Assembly (NCBI GenBank): GCA_030631415.1
Contig: DAOVLE010000038.1
Coordinates: 1-29,543 of the forward strand
DNA: 29,543 bases
Source of the DNA: JAAEQG01 sp023133475
GTDB lineage: Bacteria > Planctomycetota > Phycisphaerae > UBA1845
Reading direction: 5' to 3'
Program-made: the position numbers and the translations under genes
Notes under the pieces: model-generated
What the model saw: only the letters and a program-made list of their open reading frames with translations
Databases searched by the model: none
Told to the model about the DNA's origin: nothing
Shown here: piece after piece, positions 16,241-25,556 of the stretch
Position numbering within the stretch: the stretch's first letter is position 1
Layout of the letters: every line of letters begins with the position of its first letter

Positions 16241-17917
16241 GTGACACAGCGCAAACGGCAACTCAGCCCGGCGTTATGCTGCCTGGGCTGGGTTTCCGCG
16301 ATTGTCGTGGTGGTGGGCGCGCCGGCGATATTGCCGCAACGGAGCCAAATCGCTCCGGTCATCATCTCCGACAATGCCTATATTTTTCTGGCGGCGGATC
16401 GGTTTTACGCAGGTGATGGGCTCACCACCCTGCTGCCGCACGCGCCGTTCCAGCCGTGGGAGTGGCAACAGGATTGGGCTTTTTTAACCCGTTGGCCGGT
16501 GGGTTATCCGCTGCTTTTGTGCGCCGTTCGTTGGGTATTGGGCACCGAGACGGTGCAAGCTGCTCAAGCGCTCAATGTTCTTTGCTGCGGACTGGCTTTG
16601 GTGGGCTGGTTTGCCTGGACCAAGCGGGCGATGCCGGGTGGCCTTTGTGGGGTTCTGTTGGCTGGTGTGGCTGCCGGGTGCTCCGTCTCGGTTTCGATGC
16701 TGCTTGACCCATCGACTGATGCCGTTCTAGTCGCAGCCCTGCCGTTTGTATTGCTCACCACCAGCAAAGCGATCCGCCGTCTGGACAAACCCGCTGTTGA
16801 TACAGCTTCGAGTCGTTGGGCTGCTGCGTGGTTGGTGTCGGCTGGACTGGGTGCTGGGGGGTTGTTCTGGATTCGATATGCCAGCCTGTTCGTGCCGTTG
16901 GGTATCGGGGGGTATCTGCTGGTCGAATGGCTCCTGCTGCGGAGGTTGCAATTGCGACACCTCGGCGCGTTTGGATTGGCCGCCGCCGCTCCGATACTGG
17001 CCTTGTTGCTTATCAATCATATGTTCGGGCTGGGACGGGCGCAGGCTCAGTTGAACCTGGGATCTACGGTTGGGTTCCATTTCACGCCCGACATGCTCAG
17101 CCAGGCATGGTGGAACTTCACGCGGTTCGGTTTCTATGACTATCACTGGTACAGTCGCTGGGTGTTTGCGTTGTGGCCGGCGGCGGTCGTTGCCGTCGTG
17201 GTGGTCATACCGCCCGTCCGGCGGCGGCTGCGGCGGTTTATGGCGAACCCGGCAGTTGGTTTAAGTGCGTTTGTCGTGGCGGCGTTGATGGTCGTGCTGG
17301 TGGGGGCGACGACGTTTTTCGGGGACAAGTTCAACTATGTCGCATTAGGCCGCTACTACCAGCCGATCAAGCCGTTGTACTTTGTGCTCTTTGCGGCTCC
17401 GGTATTGCTGGTGCCCCTGCGTGTGGTTCGTATGGGTGCGTGTGTGGTCTTGCTTGTTGCCGGTTGGTGGCTGGTGCGGCAGGAATGGCCTCTAGCTTAC
17501 AAACGCCAACTGGAAGCGGATCACCGCACAACGCCCTACCACCGGCGGGCAGTGTATTTTGAACCGCACAGCACCGCTCTCTACGAATGGCTTAAGCGTC
17601 ACGGAGACGACCGCCTGTTGGTCTTCAGCAACTTCCACGACGAGATCGCGTTGGAGACCTGGATACCAGCTTGCCCCACGCCCGCCGGCGTGTCACAGAT
17701 GCACGATTGGGTGGCGCGGGTGAAGCGTGCCCGCTGTGTTGCCAGCCTGCGGGTGTTGTTTGTTCTCGACCCGGACAACCACTGCCGCCGCTACTTCCTG
17801 CCGCCAACAGAGGATTTAGTGCAGACCTTCAACTTAACTAACCTCGCCGACGCCCCGCCATCCATAGCCCCCTACCTGTACACTCCCACCTGCGGGCAGG
17901 ATTCGCCCGGCAAGTAG
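16241..17917 (+). CDS. Polytopic membrane protein, GT-C (family 39-like) glycosyltransferase candidate
   Basis: I place the start at the GTG at 16241, which has GAGAGG about ten bases upstream. The frame stays open to 15974, but that leader is not protein-like. The 558-residue product has about ten to twelve hydrophobic helices. The first extracytoplasmic loop carries SDNAYIFLAADRFYAGDGLT and LTRWPVGYPLLLCAVRWVLG, the arrangement (an acidic residue in the first loop, then a WPxGYP phrase) seen in GT-C transferases that use polyprenyl-phosphate sugars. The C-terminal 130 residues are soluble and include a cysteine near the end (YTPTCGQDSPGK). No polysaccharide gene cluster is adjacent, so donor and acceptor are unknown. 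It could also be an unrelated membrane protein of the same topology. Confidence 0.65.
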   Translation: MTQRKRQLSPALCCLGWVSAIVVVVGAPAILPQRSQIAPVIISDNAYIFLAADRFYAGDGLTTLLPHAPFQPWEWQQDWAFLTRWPVGYPLLLCAVRWVLGTETVQAAQALNVLCCGLALVGWFAWTKRAMPGGLCGVLLAGVAAGCSVSVSMLLDPSTDAVLVAALPFVLLTTSKAIRRLDKPAVDTASSRWAAAWLVSAGLGAGGLFWIRYASLFVPLGIGGYLLVEWLLLRRLQLRHLGAFGLAAAAPILALLLINHMFGLGRAQAQLNLGSTVGFHFTPDMLSQAWWNFTRFGFYDYHWYSRWVFALWPAAVVAVVVVIPPVRRRLRRFMANPAVGLSAFVVAALMVVLVGATTFFGDKFNYVALGRYYQPIKPLYFVLFAAPVLLVPLRVVRMGACVVLLVAGWWLVRQEWPLAYKRQLEADHRTTPYHRRAVYFEPHSTALYEWLKRHGDDRLLVFSNFHDEIALETWIPACPTPAGVSQMHDWVARVKRARCVASLRVLFVLDPDNHCRRYFLPPTEDLVQTFNLTNLADAPPSIAPYLYTPTCGQDSPGK

Positions 17918-17930
17918 GGCAGAAAATGGA

Positions 17931-18225
<295 letters not shown>

Positions 18226-18226
<1 letters not shown>

Positions 18227-18975
18227 CAACTCTCCTCGATCGCTTCGAGGATCGCGGGCATGGCGGTGCCTGCCTTTTCGGCGATGACCAGATCGGCGGA
18301 GTGGGTCAAGGGGGTGGCTTGCGGGTTGATCTCCACGACCTTGGCGCCGGCTTGAGCGGCGAACATGGCGAGCGACGCAGCCGGTTGAACCATGCTACTG
18401 GTGCCGATGACCAGCATGACCTCGCAACGGGCTGCGGCGGCCTGGGCATCGTTGATGGCGCCAGGAGGCAGCGTCTCGCCAAACCAGACGACGCCAGGCC
18501 TCATCATGCCACCACACTTGGGGCAGGCTGGAATGGGTTCGGCACTGACCTTATCGACCCGTTGGGCATGGTTGCAATCCCAACATCGGTCGATCCATAT
18601 GTCGCCATGAAGTTCGATGAGGTTGCGGCTGCCCGCCGTGCGGTGCAGGCCGTCCACGTTCTGGGTGATCAGGCAAAAATTAGCACAGTCACGTTCGAGC
18701 TGGGCGAGGGCATAATGAGCGGGGTTAGGCTGACATTGGAGCAACTGGGAGCGTCGCGCATTGTAAAAGCGCCAGACCATGGTTGGATCACGCTGAAACG
18801 CCTGGGGAGTGGCCACATCCTCGGGGCGGTGGCCTTCCCACAAGCCACCGGCGTCACGAAAGGTGGCTATGCCGCTCTCGGCGGATACTCCGGCTCCGGT
18901 CATCACCGCCACGCTGTCGGCATGGTGAAGCCACTCGGCAACTTGGGCTATGTTATGTGGGAAGCTGTCATCCAT
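18226..18975 (-). CDS. cobB: Sir2-family NAD-dependent protein deacylase
   Basis: The 249-residue product is a complete sirtuin that removes acyl groups from lysine using NAD in the cytoplasm. Visible motifs are GAGVSAESGIATFR (27-40) for NAD binding, TQNVDGLH (104-111), catalytic His123 in ELHG, and the structural zinc site Cys131/Cys134 and Cys151/Cys154. The remaining NAD loop motifs are PGVVWFGE (160-167) and VIGTSSMVQPA. Tyr71 and Arg74 in FYNAR fit the YxxR signature of class III sirtuins, which prefer succinyl or malonyl lysine; that preference is inferred. The gene is single, between repeat clusters, and its 3' end abuts the heptamer array. The ATG lies at 18975 without a strong ribosome site. 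Confidence 0.92.
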
Positions 18976-19058
18976 TACCCCAATTTATACCGCCATGGCT
19001 TGACAAGCAAACTGCCGGTGGGGATTTTAGGGCCGGCGTAAAAATAACTACGCAGCAG

Positions 19059-19310
19059 TGTAGGGCGGGTTCCACCCGCCGAATCAAGGCAAGAGGCAAG
19101 AGGTGTAGGGCGGGTTCCACCCGCCACGCCATGCCAGGAAGGCGGGTAAAACCCGCCCTACAATTGTGATTGCACCGTTTTCTCAGTTCTTCACGCTCCA
19201 TTCTTCGCGCTCCCCGTTGGGGAGCCGCTAAACGCTACGGACTTGTCGTTGCCAAATACCCCGGTGTCGTTGCGAGTGTCTCCATTCTCAATTCTCCATT
19301 CTCCATTCTC
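19059..19310. repeat. Repeat cluster upstream of the MATE gene
   Basis: 19059-19080 is a half TAGGGCGGGTT copy; 19104-19125 and 19141-19162 are the arms of a full copy. 19208-19241 is the 34-nt element identical to 18021-18054. 19280-19310 is a variant array in which the heptamer has become ATTCTCC. A lone CCTGACAC motif lies near 19333. No gene lies between 18976 and 19406. Confidence 0.8.
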
Positions 19311-19406
19311 ATGCCCCAAACGTCGTTCTCACCCTGACACATGTCTTGTTTCAGGTTACGTATTGGTTGAATCCGTGCGGCTGGTCGGGTAGCGTTATCG
19401 CTCGTT

Positions 19407-20855
19407 TTGCCACCTGACAGACCCGGTCGATCCGGTGGTTGTCTCCGTGGTGAGGCTTGCTCTGTTGAGGAATTGAAAATCGCCGCCACGCTCCTACCGC
19501 CCAACCTGGTGACCCGCGGAAACGTGCGTCGTGTCCTGTTGGCGCTGGCTTTGCCGGTCCTAGGCCAAGAGATTCTCAATACCACCGTGGGCATCGTAGA
19601 TACGTTTCTGGCTGGGCAAATCAGCGTGGAAGCGACCAGTGCCGTCGGGCTGGCTGCCTATGTCGCCTGGTTGGCGGTGATGCTTTTCGAACTCGTAGCC
19701 ACCGCCACAACCGCCCTGGTGTCACGCTCCATCGGGAGTGGCGATCCACACAAAGCCAATCGCATAGCGAATCAATCGCTGGGGTTGGCTGTGTTTGTGG
19801 GGATCGGCGGGTGCTTTCTCATGTACACGATGGCCCCTGCCTTCGCATCCTGGCAAGGGATGAGCGGGCGAGCCTATGATATCGTTGTGCGCTATCTGCA
19901 CTTTGAGGCGGTGGGATACATGGCCAACAGTGTGACGCTGGTGGCCTGTGCTGCATTGCGCGGTGTCGGTGATATGCGAACACCGATGAAGGTTCTCGTG
20001 GCGGTCAATGCCCTCAACATGGTGATTTCGCCTCTATTGGTCTTTGGCCCCGGGCCGCTGCCGGCTTTTGGCGTCGATGGTATTGTGGTTGGGACGCTTG
20101 TGGCCCGTTTCAGCGGTTGTTTGATAATCGTGGTGGTGCTGCTTCGTGGTCGTAGCGGCTTGCGGATCGACAAAACGATCGGGCATTTCGACGTTGGGCT
20201 GGCGCGGCGCATTATGAGTATCGGATTGCCTGCGGCTTCTGATGGTGCGCTGATGTGGTCAGGCCACTTCGTCTTTTTGGCTATGATCAAGCGTTTGGCT
20301 GATGGGGCTGAGTCGGACATTATTTATGCGGCTCACATCATAGTGATCCGGGTTGAAGCTTTGACCTATCTTCCCGCTTCGGCGTGGGCGGCGGCTTGCG
20401 CCACGATGATAGGCCAAGCTCTGGGGGCACAAAAGCCCAGACGTGCCCGTCGCGTGGGGCATGAGGCGGTGATGCAGTGTGTGCTGTTGTCCACGGCGGT
20501 GGTGGTGCTTTTCTACTGGGGGGCGGAGTTTGTTTTCTCGTGGATGCACACCGATCCCCAAGTGCGAGCCACCGGCATCGAAGCTATGCGGGTTGCGGCG
20601 TTCTTTCAACCGATGCTGGCAATCAGCATAGTCTATGTGGGCGCTCTTCGCGGGGCAGGCGAGACCCGCTCGCCCCTGGTGGTCACCCTGGTCAGCCTGA
20701 TCTTTATCCGCATGCCGCTGGGCTATCTCTTCGGGTTCACCTTCGGATACGGTCTTATCGGAGCGTGGGTGGGCATATGCGGCGACATGACGCTTCGGGC
20801 GGTGCTTATGTTTGCGGTTTTCGTTCGTGGGCGTTGGGTTAAGGTGGAGGTTTGA
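19407..20855 (+). CDS. MATE-family multidrug/Na+ or H+ antiporter
   Basis: The product is up to 482 residues with about twelve transmembrane helices in two related halves, typical of the MATE family of cation-coupled exporters. Family stretches include LALPVLGQEILNTTVGIVDT in the first helix, TTALVSRSIGSGDPHKANRI in the first conserved loop, and ASAWAAACATMIGQALGAQK with PRRARRVGHEA in the second half. The far upstream start is a TTG at 19407 without a ribosome site. In-frame TTG at 19473 or GTG at 19509 would place the N-terminus closer to the first helix, as usual for the family, so the first 20 to 35 residues are doubtful. The gene is convergent with the ABC exporter, separated by a perfect repeat hairpin. 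Substrate cannot be predicted. Confidence 0.88.
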   Translation: MPPDRPGRSGGCLRGEACSVEELKIAATLLPPNLVTRGNVRRVLLALALPVLGQEILNTTVGIVDTFLAGQISVEATSAVGLAAYVAWLAVMLFELVATATTALVSRSIGSGDPHKANRIANQSLGLAVFVGIGGCFLMYTMAPAFASWQGMSGRAYDIVVRYLHFEAVGYMANSVTLVACAALRGVGDMRTPMKVLVAVNALNMVISPLLVFGPGPLPAFGVDGIVVGTLVARFSGCLIIVVVLLRGRSGLRIDKTIGHFDVGLARRIMSIGLPAASDGALMWSGHFVFLAMIKRLADGAESDIIYAAHIIVIRVEALTYLPASAWAAACATMIGQALGAQKPRRARRVGHEAVMQCVLLSTAVVVLFYWGAEFVFSWMHTDPQVRATGIEAMRVAAFFQPMLAISIVYVGALRGAGETRSPLVVTLVSLIFIRMPLGYLFGFTFGYGLIGAWVGICGDMTLRAVLMFAVFVRGRWVKVEV

Positions 20856-20904
20856 AATCTCCACTATGCTCCGTGCTCCCCTTCGGGTCGCCGCTAAACA
20901 CCCC

Positions 20905-20953
20905 CAGTAGGGCGGGTTCCACCCGCCGAAGGCGGGTGGAACCCGCCCTACTG
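20905..20953. repeat. Perfect TAGGGCGGGTT hairpin between convergent transporter genes
   Basis: 20905-20927 and 20931-20953 form a perfect 23-bp stem with a GAA loop. The TAG stop of the ABC gene (20948-20950 on the minus strand) is the TAG that opens the repeat core. The placement between convergent genes fits a bidirectional terminator; that function is inferred. 20874-20902 just before it is a diverged copy of the GCTCCCC...CCGCTAAAC element. Confidence 0.85.
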
Positions 20954-23014
20954 TAGTAGTTGGGTCTTGCAAAGCGTGCTGTAGAGTTCGCAACGGCCCA
21001 GTAGCTCCTCGTGGGTTCCGGAGTCGATGATTCGCCCTCGGTCCATCACCACTATCCGATTGGCAAAACGGATGGTGCTGAGACGGTGGGCGACGATGAA
21101 GGTGGTCCGCCCTTTCGAGAACTCCTTCAAGGTTTCCTGGATTTTATGCTCGGAGTCGGCATCGATCTGGCTGGTGGCTTCGTCGAAGATGAAAATCGGA
21201 GCGTTGCGGAGAACCGCCCGAGCGATGGTGAGACGCTGCTTCTGCCCCCCCGAGAGAGTCGAACCCCGTTCGCCGACCATGGTATCGTAGCCTTGCTCCT
21301 TGGCGCAAATGAACTCATCGGCATAAGCCTGCCGAGCGGCGGCGATCACCTGCTCACGAGTGGCGCTCCCGGTGCCGTAGGCGATGTTGTCAGCCAGGGT
21401 GGATTCGAATATCACCGTGTCCTGGGTGACCAGGCTGATCTGCCGGCGGAGGCTTTTAAGCGAGCCGGTCCGGATGTCCACCCCGTCGAAGCACACCACC
21501 CCCTCATCCGGATCGAAGAACCGCGGCAACATGTTGACCAGGGTGGTCTTGCCTGAGCCGTTAGGCCCGACGACGGCTACCGCCTCACCCTTGCACACCG
21601 TAAGGTTGATTTGGGCTAGTGCCGGTTGGGCTGCCCCCGGATAGGTGAACGACACATCGCGGAACTCGATTTTTTCCGCCAATTCCGGTAACCGGGTCAC
21701 GCCTTCGAATAGTTGTGCCTCCGAGGCAAGGTCCATCACGGCGAAGATGCGGTCGGCTCCCGCCGCCGCCCGCGAGATGCGCGTGTAAACGTCCGCAAGC
21801 CTGCGGAGCGGGTCGAAGGACGCAGCCAAAGCAAAAACCAATCCACCGAATCTGGCAGGATCAATCTCCCCCTCGATCATCTGCTTGCCCAACCACACGA
21901 TGGCCACCGAGGCAGCCATCACCGCCAGAACCTCGAGCATTGGGCGGAGGCAGGCCCGCAACATCGCGATACGCAGTTGTTGCCTGAAACCCTGCTCGTC
22001 GATCCGCCACAGGCGGATACGCTCGGTCTTCTCCGTGGTGTAGGCTTTGACCACCCGGATCGCTTGCAACGTGGTGGTCAAAGCGTCGATCATCAGCCCG
22101 TACACCTGTAGCAGTTTGCGGTTTGCCTTGCGGATGCTGTGCCCCACCCTAATGAAGATCAGCACCGCCCAGGGGCCTACAATCAGCACCGTAAGCGTAA
22201 TCCGCCAGTCGAACATAAAAGCCACCCCAAGGATGGCCAACGCACGCAACGGCTCACGAACGAACTTGCCGAACAGCACCAATAGCCCGCGTTGAATCTC
22301 CTGGGCATCCTGGACGAAGCGGGAGACGATATCGGCGGTGTTCTGCGTAAAGAACGACATGGGCAGCATGAGCACCTTGGCATAGAGGTGCCGCCGCAAG
22401 TCCATGAGTCCTCGAAACACTCCAATGCAAACAAAGTACTCGGCAAAGAACCTCGCTATGTTACCCAACAGAACCACGACAGTCACAAACGCCATCATGT
22501 AGACCATCGCGGTGAAGCGGCTGATGTCGCGCGGCACCAGCACCACCAGCGGTCGAACAACGCTCCACCACCAGGGCGGGTCCGCCAGTGGCTCTTCGTG
22601 CAGTTCGGCGGTATCGCCGTCGGCGGTGCCGGAACGGGTCCGGAACGGCATAATGCTGCCCGCGGGCGCCTCTGCCACCTTCTGGAACCACTCCGCGGCG
22701 GAGGCTGATTCTTCGTCGAGGACCAGGACCAGCTCGAGGTTCCTGGTGTCGGTGCGGGCCTCGGCGATGGTAACATCCAGCCACCCGTGCAGTCCTCGCT
22801 CGTACAAAAGGATGTTGAGCACGGGTACGATGGCGGTGATGCTGACGGCGCTGAGGACGGCAGCGACAAAGGCGGCAGCGATTCCGACAGCCAGGTATTT
22901 GCGATGAGGCCAAACGTAGCTCACCATCCGCCGGAACTGGGGCGAGCGGATGCTGCCCTTGGGGGCTTTGGTGGATTCGTCCGTGGCGATTTTTGCGACG
23001 TCGATTATTGCCAT
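20948..23014 (-). CDS. MsbA-like ABC exporter, fused permease and ATPase
   Basis: The 688-residue product is a half-transporter: a transmembrane domain (residues about 38-400) followed by an ATPase domain (about 448-685). The ATPase is intact: Walker A GPNGSGKTT (483-491), Q-loop TQDTVIFE, signature LSGGQ (588-592), Walker B IFIFDEAT with Glu612, and switch His643. It is expected to act as a homodimer exporting lipid or drug-like substrates. The unusual part is the first periplasmic loop between TM1 (40-72) and TM2 (165-190), about 90 residues with a possible small folded domain (LELVLVLDEESASAAEWFQ), where MsbA has only a short loop. The ribosome site is weak. The stop codon is inside a repeat hairpin. 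MsbA itself cannot be claimed without its lipid A context. Confidence 0.9.
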   Translation of the reverse strand: MAIIDVAKIATDESTKAPKGSIRSPQFRRMVSYVWPHRKYLAVGIAAAFVAAVLSAVSITAIVPVLNILLYERGLHGWLDVTIAEARTDTRNLELVLVLDEESASAAEWFQKVAEAPAGSIMPFRTRSGTADGDTAELHEEPLADPPWWWSVVRPLVVLVPRDISRFTAMVYMMAFVTVVVLLGNIARFFAEYFVCIGVFRGLMDLRRHLYAKVLMLPMSFFTQNTADIVSRFVQDAQEIQRGLLVLFGKFVREPLRALAILGVAFMFDWRITLTVLIVGPWAVLIFIRVGHSIRKANRKLLQVYGLMIDALTTTLQAIRVVKAYTTEKTERIRLWRIDEQGFRQQLRIAMLRACLRPMLEVLAVMAASVAIVWLGKQMIEGEIDPARFGGLVFALAASFDPLRRLADVYTRISRAAAGADRIFAVMDLASEAQLFEGVTRLPELAEKIEFRDVSFTYPGAAQPALAQINLTVCKGEAVAVVGPNGSGKTTLVNMLPRFFDPDEGVVCFDGVDIRTGSLKSLRRQISLVTQDTVIFESTLADNIAYGTGSATREQVIAAARQAYADEFICAKEQGYDTMVGERGSTLSGGQKQRLTIARAVLRNAPIFIFDEATSQIDADSEHKIQETLKEFSKGRTTFIVAHRLSTIRFANRIVVMDRGRIIDSGTHEELLGRCELYSTLCKTQLLQ

Positions 23015-23801
23015 TTCGATGTTTTCGTCAGCAGCACCTTAGCCTCCGGAGGAGACGACGGATCGCCAGGTTCACGGCGTTGTGTGCCGCCCGGAACACA
23101 AGTTTACCGAATGTTCACCAAACAACCGATCTCTCCTGTTGACCTGGTGTATTTGAGTTTTTCCTCTGAACTTCCCTAACTTCTTATTCTGTTCAACTCT
23201 GCGATCTCTGCAATGCAAACATTCGATTTCTTTGTCGTTCGCGCAGATTTTTTGGCCGGCCGCAGCCCAAATCAGTACCGCGACCGTAAGGGAGCGGCCA
23301 ATCCAGGTAGGGCCGCTTCTTTTGCGCGTCCCGCGAAGAAATCGAGGTACGGCAATACAGGTTGTAGGGCGGGTTCCACCCGCCTTCACCAGATATTACG
23401 TCAAGTTCCGAAAAATCTCACGTCATTCGAGCACCGCTACGTGCGGTTGGAGGTGGGCACGCCGTGCGAAAGTGCACGGCGCCCCGGTGAATACCCCATC
23501 GCCGAACATGGTAGGGCGGGTTCCACCCGCGGCATCACGCCACAAAGGCGGGTGAAACCCGCCCTACAACTGTGATTACGCCGTTTTCCCATTTTCCATT
23601 TTTCATTTTCCATTTTCCATTTTCCGCGTGTTCCGCGGTGAATTATCCGGGCTATATGCGATTGCCTTGAAGACGGGGGGCGGGGGGCTTGTGCTCGACC
23701 GGGCTTGCGTGTTAAGCTACTATAATGGCAGGGAGTTTTTGCAATGCAGAAGACTCTGCGTGATTGTGATGCTACGATCCGGTAGGAGGAAAGTGGTCGT
23801 A
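23015..23801. repeat. Long intergenic region with four repeat types
   Basis: 23270-23318 is a CCGTAAGGGAGCGG copy whose right side is degenerate. 23361-23384 is a half TAGGGCGGGTT copy. 23511-23530 and 23548-23567 are arms of a full copy. 23584-23625 is an ATTTTCC array. A GCCGTGC...GCACGGC hairpin lies at 23461-23480. Nothing protein-like was seen. Confidence 0.75.
23721..23726 (+). promoter_or_regulatory. Candidate -10 box (TATAAT)
   Basis: A consensus TATAAT stands 75 bp before the start of the PAS-GAF-receiver gene in an otherwise GC-rich region. No good -35 lies 16-18 bp upstream (only GACCGG-like sequence), so an activator or alternative spacing would be needed. Confidence 0.35.
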
Positions 23802-25511
23802 ATGCAAGAGACAGACACCAAAACATTGCGTGCGCTGGTGATTCAGCACGCGGAGGCGGACGACGCGGATGCGGGCAATGCCGAAGCGCTGAATTGGATC
23901 GCGGAACACGGTAGCGTGACCACCGTCGATTCAGTGGAAGACGCCCTGCAACTCATGCAGATTCAAGAATTTGATCTGGTGATGGGCGGGCCGGCAAATT
24001 TTCATCTGCCCGAGTGGGTGGCATTGTGCCCACAAGCCACCGCTATCCTCGAATCGGTGACTCAGGGAATCTGCATTGTGGAACAGGGCGGCCAACTGGT
24101 CTGGGCCAACCCCCGAATGCTCAGCTTCAGCAATGAGATCAAAGAGCGAGTCTGCAAGCTCTGTGCGGAGACATTTTCGTGGGCGACCTCGGAGAGTGAT
24201 CGGCGACCGGCAAATCTACGCGGTCGCCGTTTTAGTTTCAACACCAACAACCAGGAGTCCATCGAGATCACCGCCACGCCGGTCATCGACCTGAACAACC
24301 GGGTGACCCAGGTGGCTGCGGTGGTATGGGACGTCACCAAAGCCCGCCGCATGCAGGAGCAGATCGACGCCATCGACAATGCCGGGCGGGAACTGGTGCG
24401 TCTCGATGCCGAACAGATTTCCCGTCTTAATGCTCATGAACGTCTCGACCTGCTCGAACAGAAGATTATCCGATACACCCGCGAGCTGATGCACTTCGAC
24501 AATTTCGCGGTATCAGTCCTGAACAAGAAGACCAACAAGCTGGAGATGGTGCTCTCTGTTGGCCTGCCCAACGAGGTTGAGCAAATCGACCTCTATGCCT
24601 CGAGCGAGGGGAACGGCATTTGCGGGTACGTGGCCCATACCGGGCGAAGCTACATCTGCCCGGACGTGACCAAGGACCTGCGGTACATTCCCGGCATTGC
24701 TCATGCGCGTTCTTCTTTGACTGTTCCGCTTCGCCTGCACGATCAGGTGGTCGGCATATTCAACATCGAGAGTGACAGGCCGGCAGCTTTCACCGAGGAC
24801 GACCGCCAGTTTTTGCAGATTTTCGGGCGGCACGTGGCTTTGGCGCTGCACATGCTCGATTTGTTGGTGACCGAACGACACACTACCACCGGGCAGCTCG
24901 GGGTTGACGTCATGGCGGAGATCACCGCCCCGCTGAACGACATCCTCACCATCACCTCCAACCTCGTCGAAGATTATATCGGGCATGACGAATTGCGGCA
25001 TCGCCTGAACCAGATCACCGAGAACGCCGTTTCCATCCGCGACGCGGTCAAGAAGCTGACCAGCCCGCAGCGTGGGGTGCTGGGCATTCGCCCGGGGGGG
25101 GTACGCGGGCCGCACCGCGACCCGGTGCTCAGCGAAAAGTGCCTGCTGGTGGTGGACGACGAAGAGATCATCCGCGAGACCGTCCGCGACGTGCTGGTCA
25201 GCAACGGCTGCGAGGTGCATATGGGCAAGGACGGCGACGAGGCACTGAAGCTTATCGCCACCCATGATTTCGACCTGGTGCTCACTGACATCAAGATGCC
25301 CAAGAAGAACGGGTACGAGGTCTTCGCCGCCGCCAAGGACAAGAACCCCAAGTGCCCGGTCATCTTCATGACCGGTTTCGGGTATGACCCGAACCATTCC
25401 ATCGTGCGGGCGAGGCGTGAGGGGCTTTCCGCGGTCTTGTTCAAACCGTTCAAGGTTGATCAGTTGCTCGGCGAGATTCGCGCCGCGGTGCGGGCCGGCC
25501 AGGACAGCTAA
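23802..25511 (+). CDS. PAS-GAF-receiver signalling protein without a kinase catalytic domain
   Basis: I chose the ATG at 23802, preceded by AGGAGG at 23784-23789; the open frame extends to 23628 but reads as non-protein. The 569-residue product has, in order: a degenerate receiver-like segment (1-80, with FDLVMGGP in place of a phospho-Asp motif); a PAS domain (about 82-190, QGICIVEQGGQLVWANPRML); a GAF domain (about 205-365, with GICGYVAHTGRSYICPDV and SLTVPLRLHDQVVGIFNIES); a helical pair resembling a kinase dimerisation domain (about 373-440) that lacks the phospho-His (MAEITAPLNDIL); and a complete receiver (446-565) with Asp452/Asp453, phospho-acceptor Asp496, Thr524 and Lys548. No HATPase is present. 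It probably relays or gates signals with a partner kinase encoded elsewhere. Confidence 0.87.
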   Translation: MQETDTKTLRALVIQHAEADDADAGNAEALNWIAEHGSVTTVDSVEDALQLMQIQEFDLVMGGPANFHLPEWVALCPQATAILESVTQGICIVEQGGQLVWANPRMLSFSNEIKERVCKLCAETFSWATSESDRRPANLRGRRFSFNTNNQESIEITATPVIDLNNRVTQVAAVVWDVTKARRMQEQIDAIDNAGRELVRLDAEQISRLNAHERLDLLEQKIIRYTRELMHFDNFAVSVLNKKTNKLEMVLSVGLPNEVEQIDLYASSEGNGICGYVAHTGRSYICPDVTKDLRYIPGIAHARSSLTVPLRLHDQVVGIFNIESDRPAAFTEDDRQFLQIFGRHVALALHMLDLLVTERHTTTGQLGVDVMAEITAPLNDILTITSNLVEDYIGHDELRHRLNQITENAVSIRDAVKKLTSPQRGVLGIRPGGVRGPHRDPVLSEKCLLVVDDEEIIRETVRDVLVSNGCEVHMGKDGDEALKLIATHDFDLVLTDIKMPKKNGYEVFAAAKDKNPKCPVIFMTGFGYDPNHSIVRARREGLSAVLFKPFKVDQLLGEIRAAVRAGQDS

Positions 25512-25532
25512 CCTCGAGTATCCATGAACGCA

Positions 25533-25556
25533 GTTGTAGGGCGGGTTTCACCCGCC
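25533..25556. repeat. Half TAGGGCGGGTT repeat at the iorB 3' end
   Basis: The half copy lies between two convergent genes. On the minus strand it provides the TGA that ends iorB (complement of 25548-25550) within GGCGGGTGAAACCCGCC. Confidence 0.8.

Noticed and set aside
18301..19041. 246-codon ORF on the plus strand
   Set aside because: Antisense to the complete sirtuin gene, with no recognisable motifs.
24513..25397. 294-codon ORF on the minus strand
   Set aside because: Antisense to the GAF and receiver domains, which carry clear family motifs.
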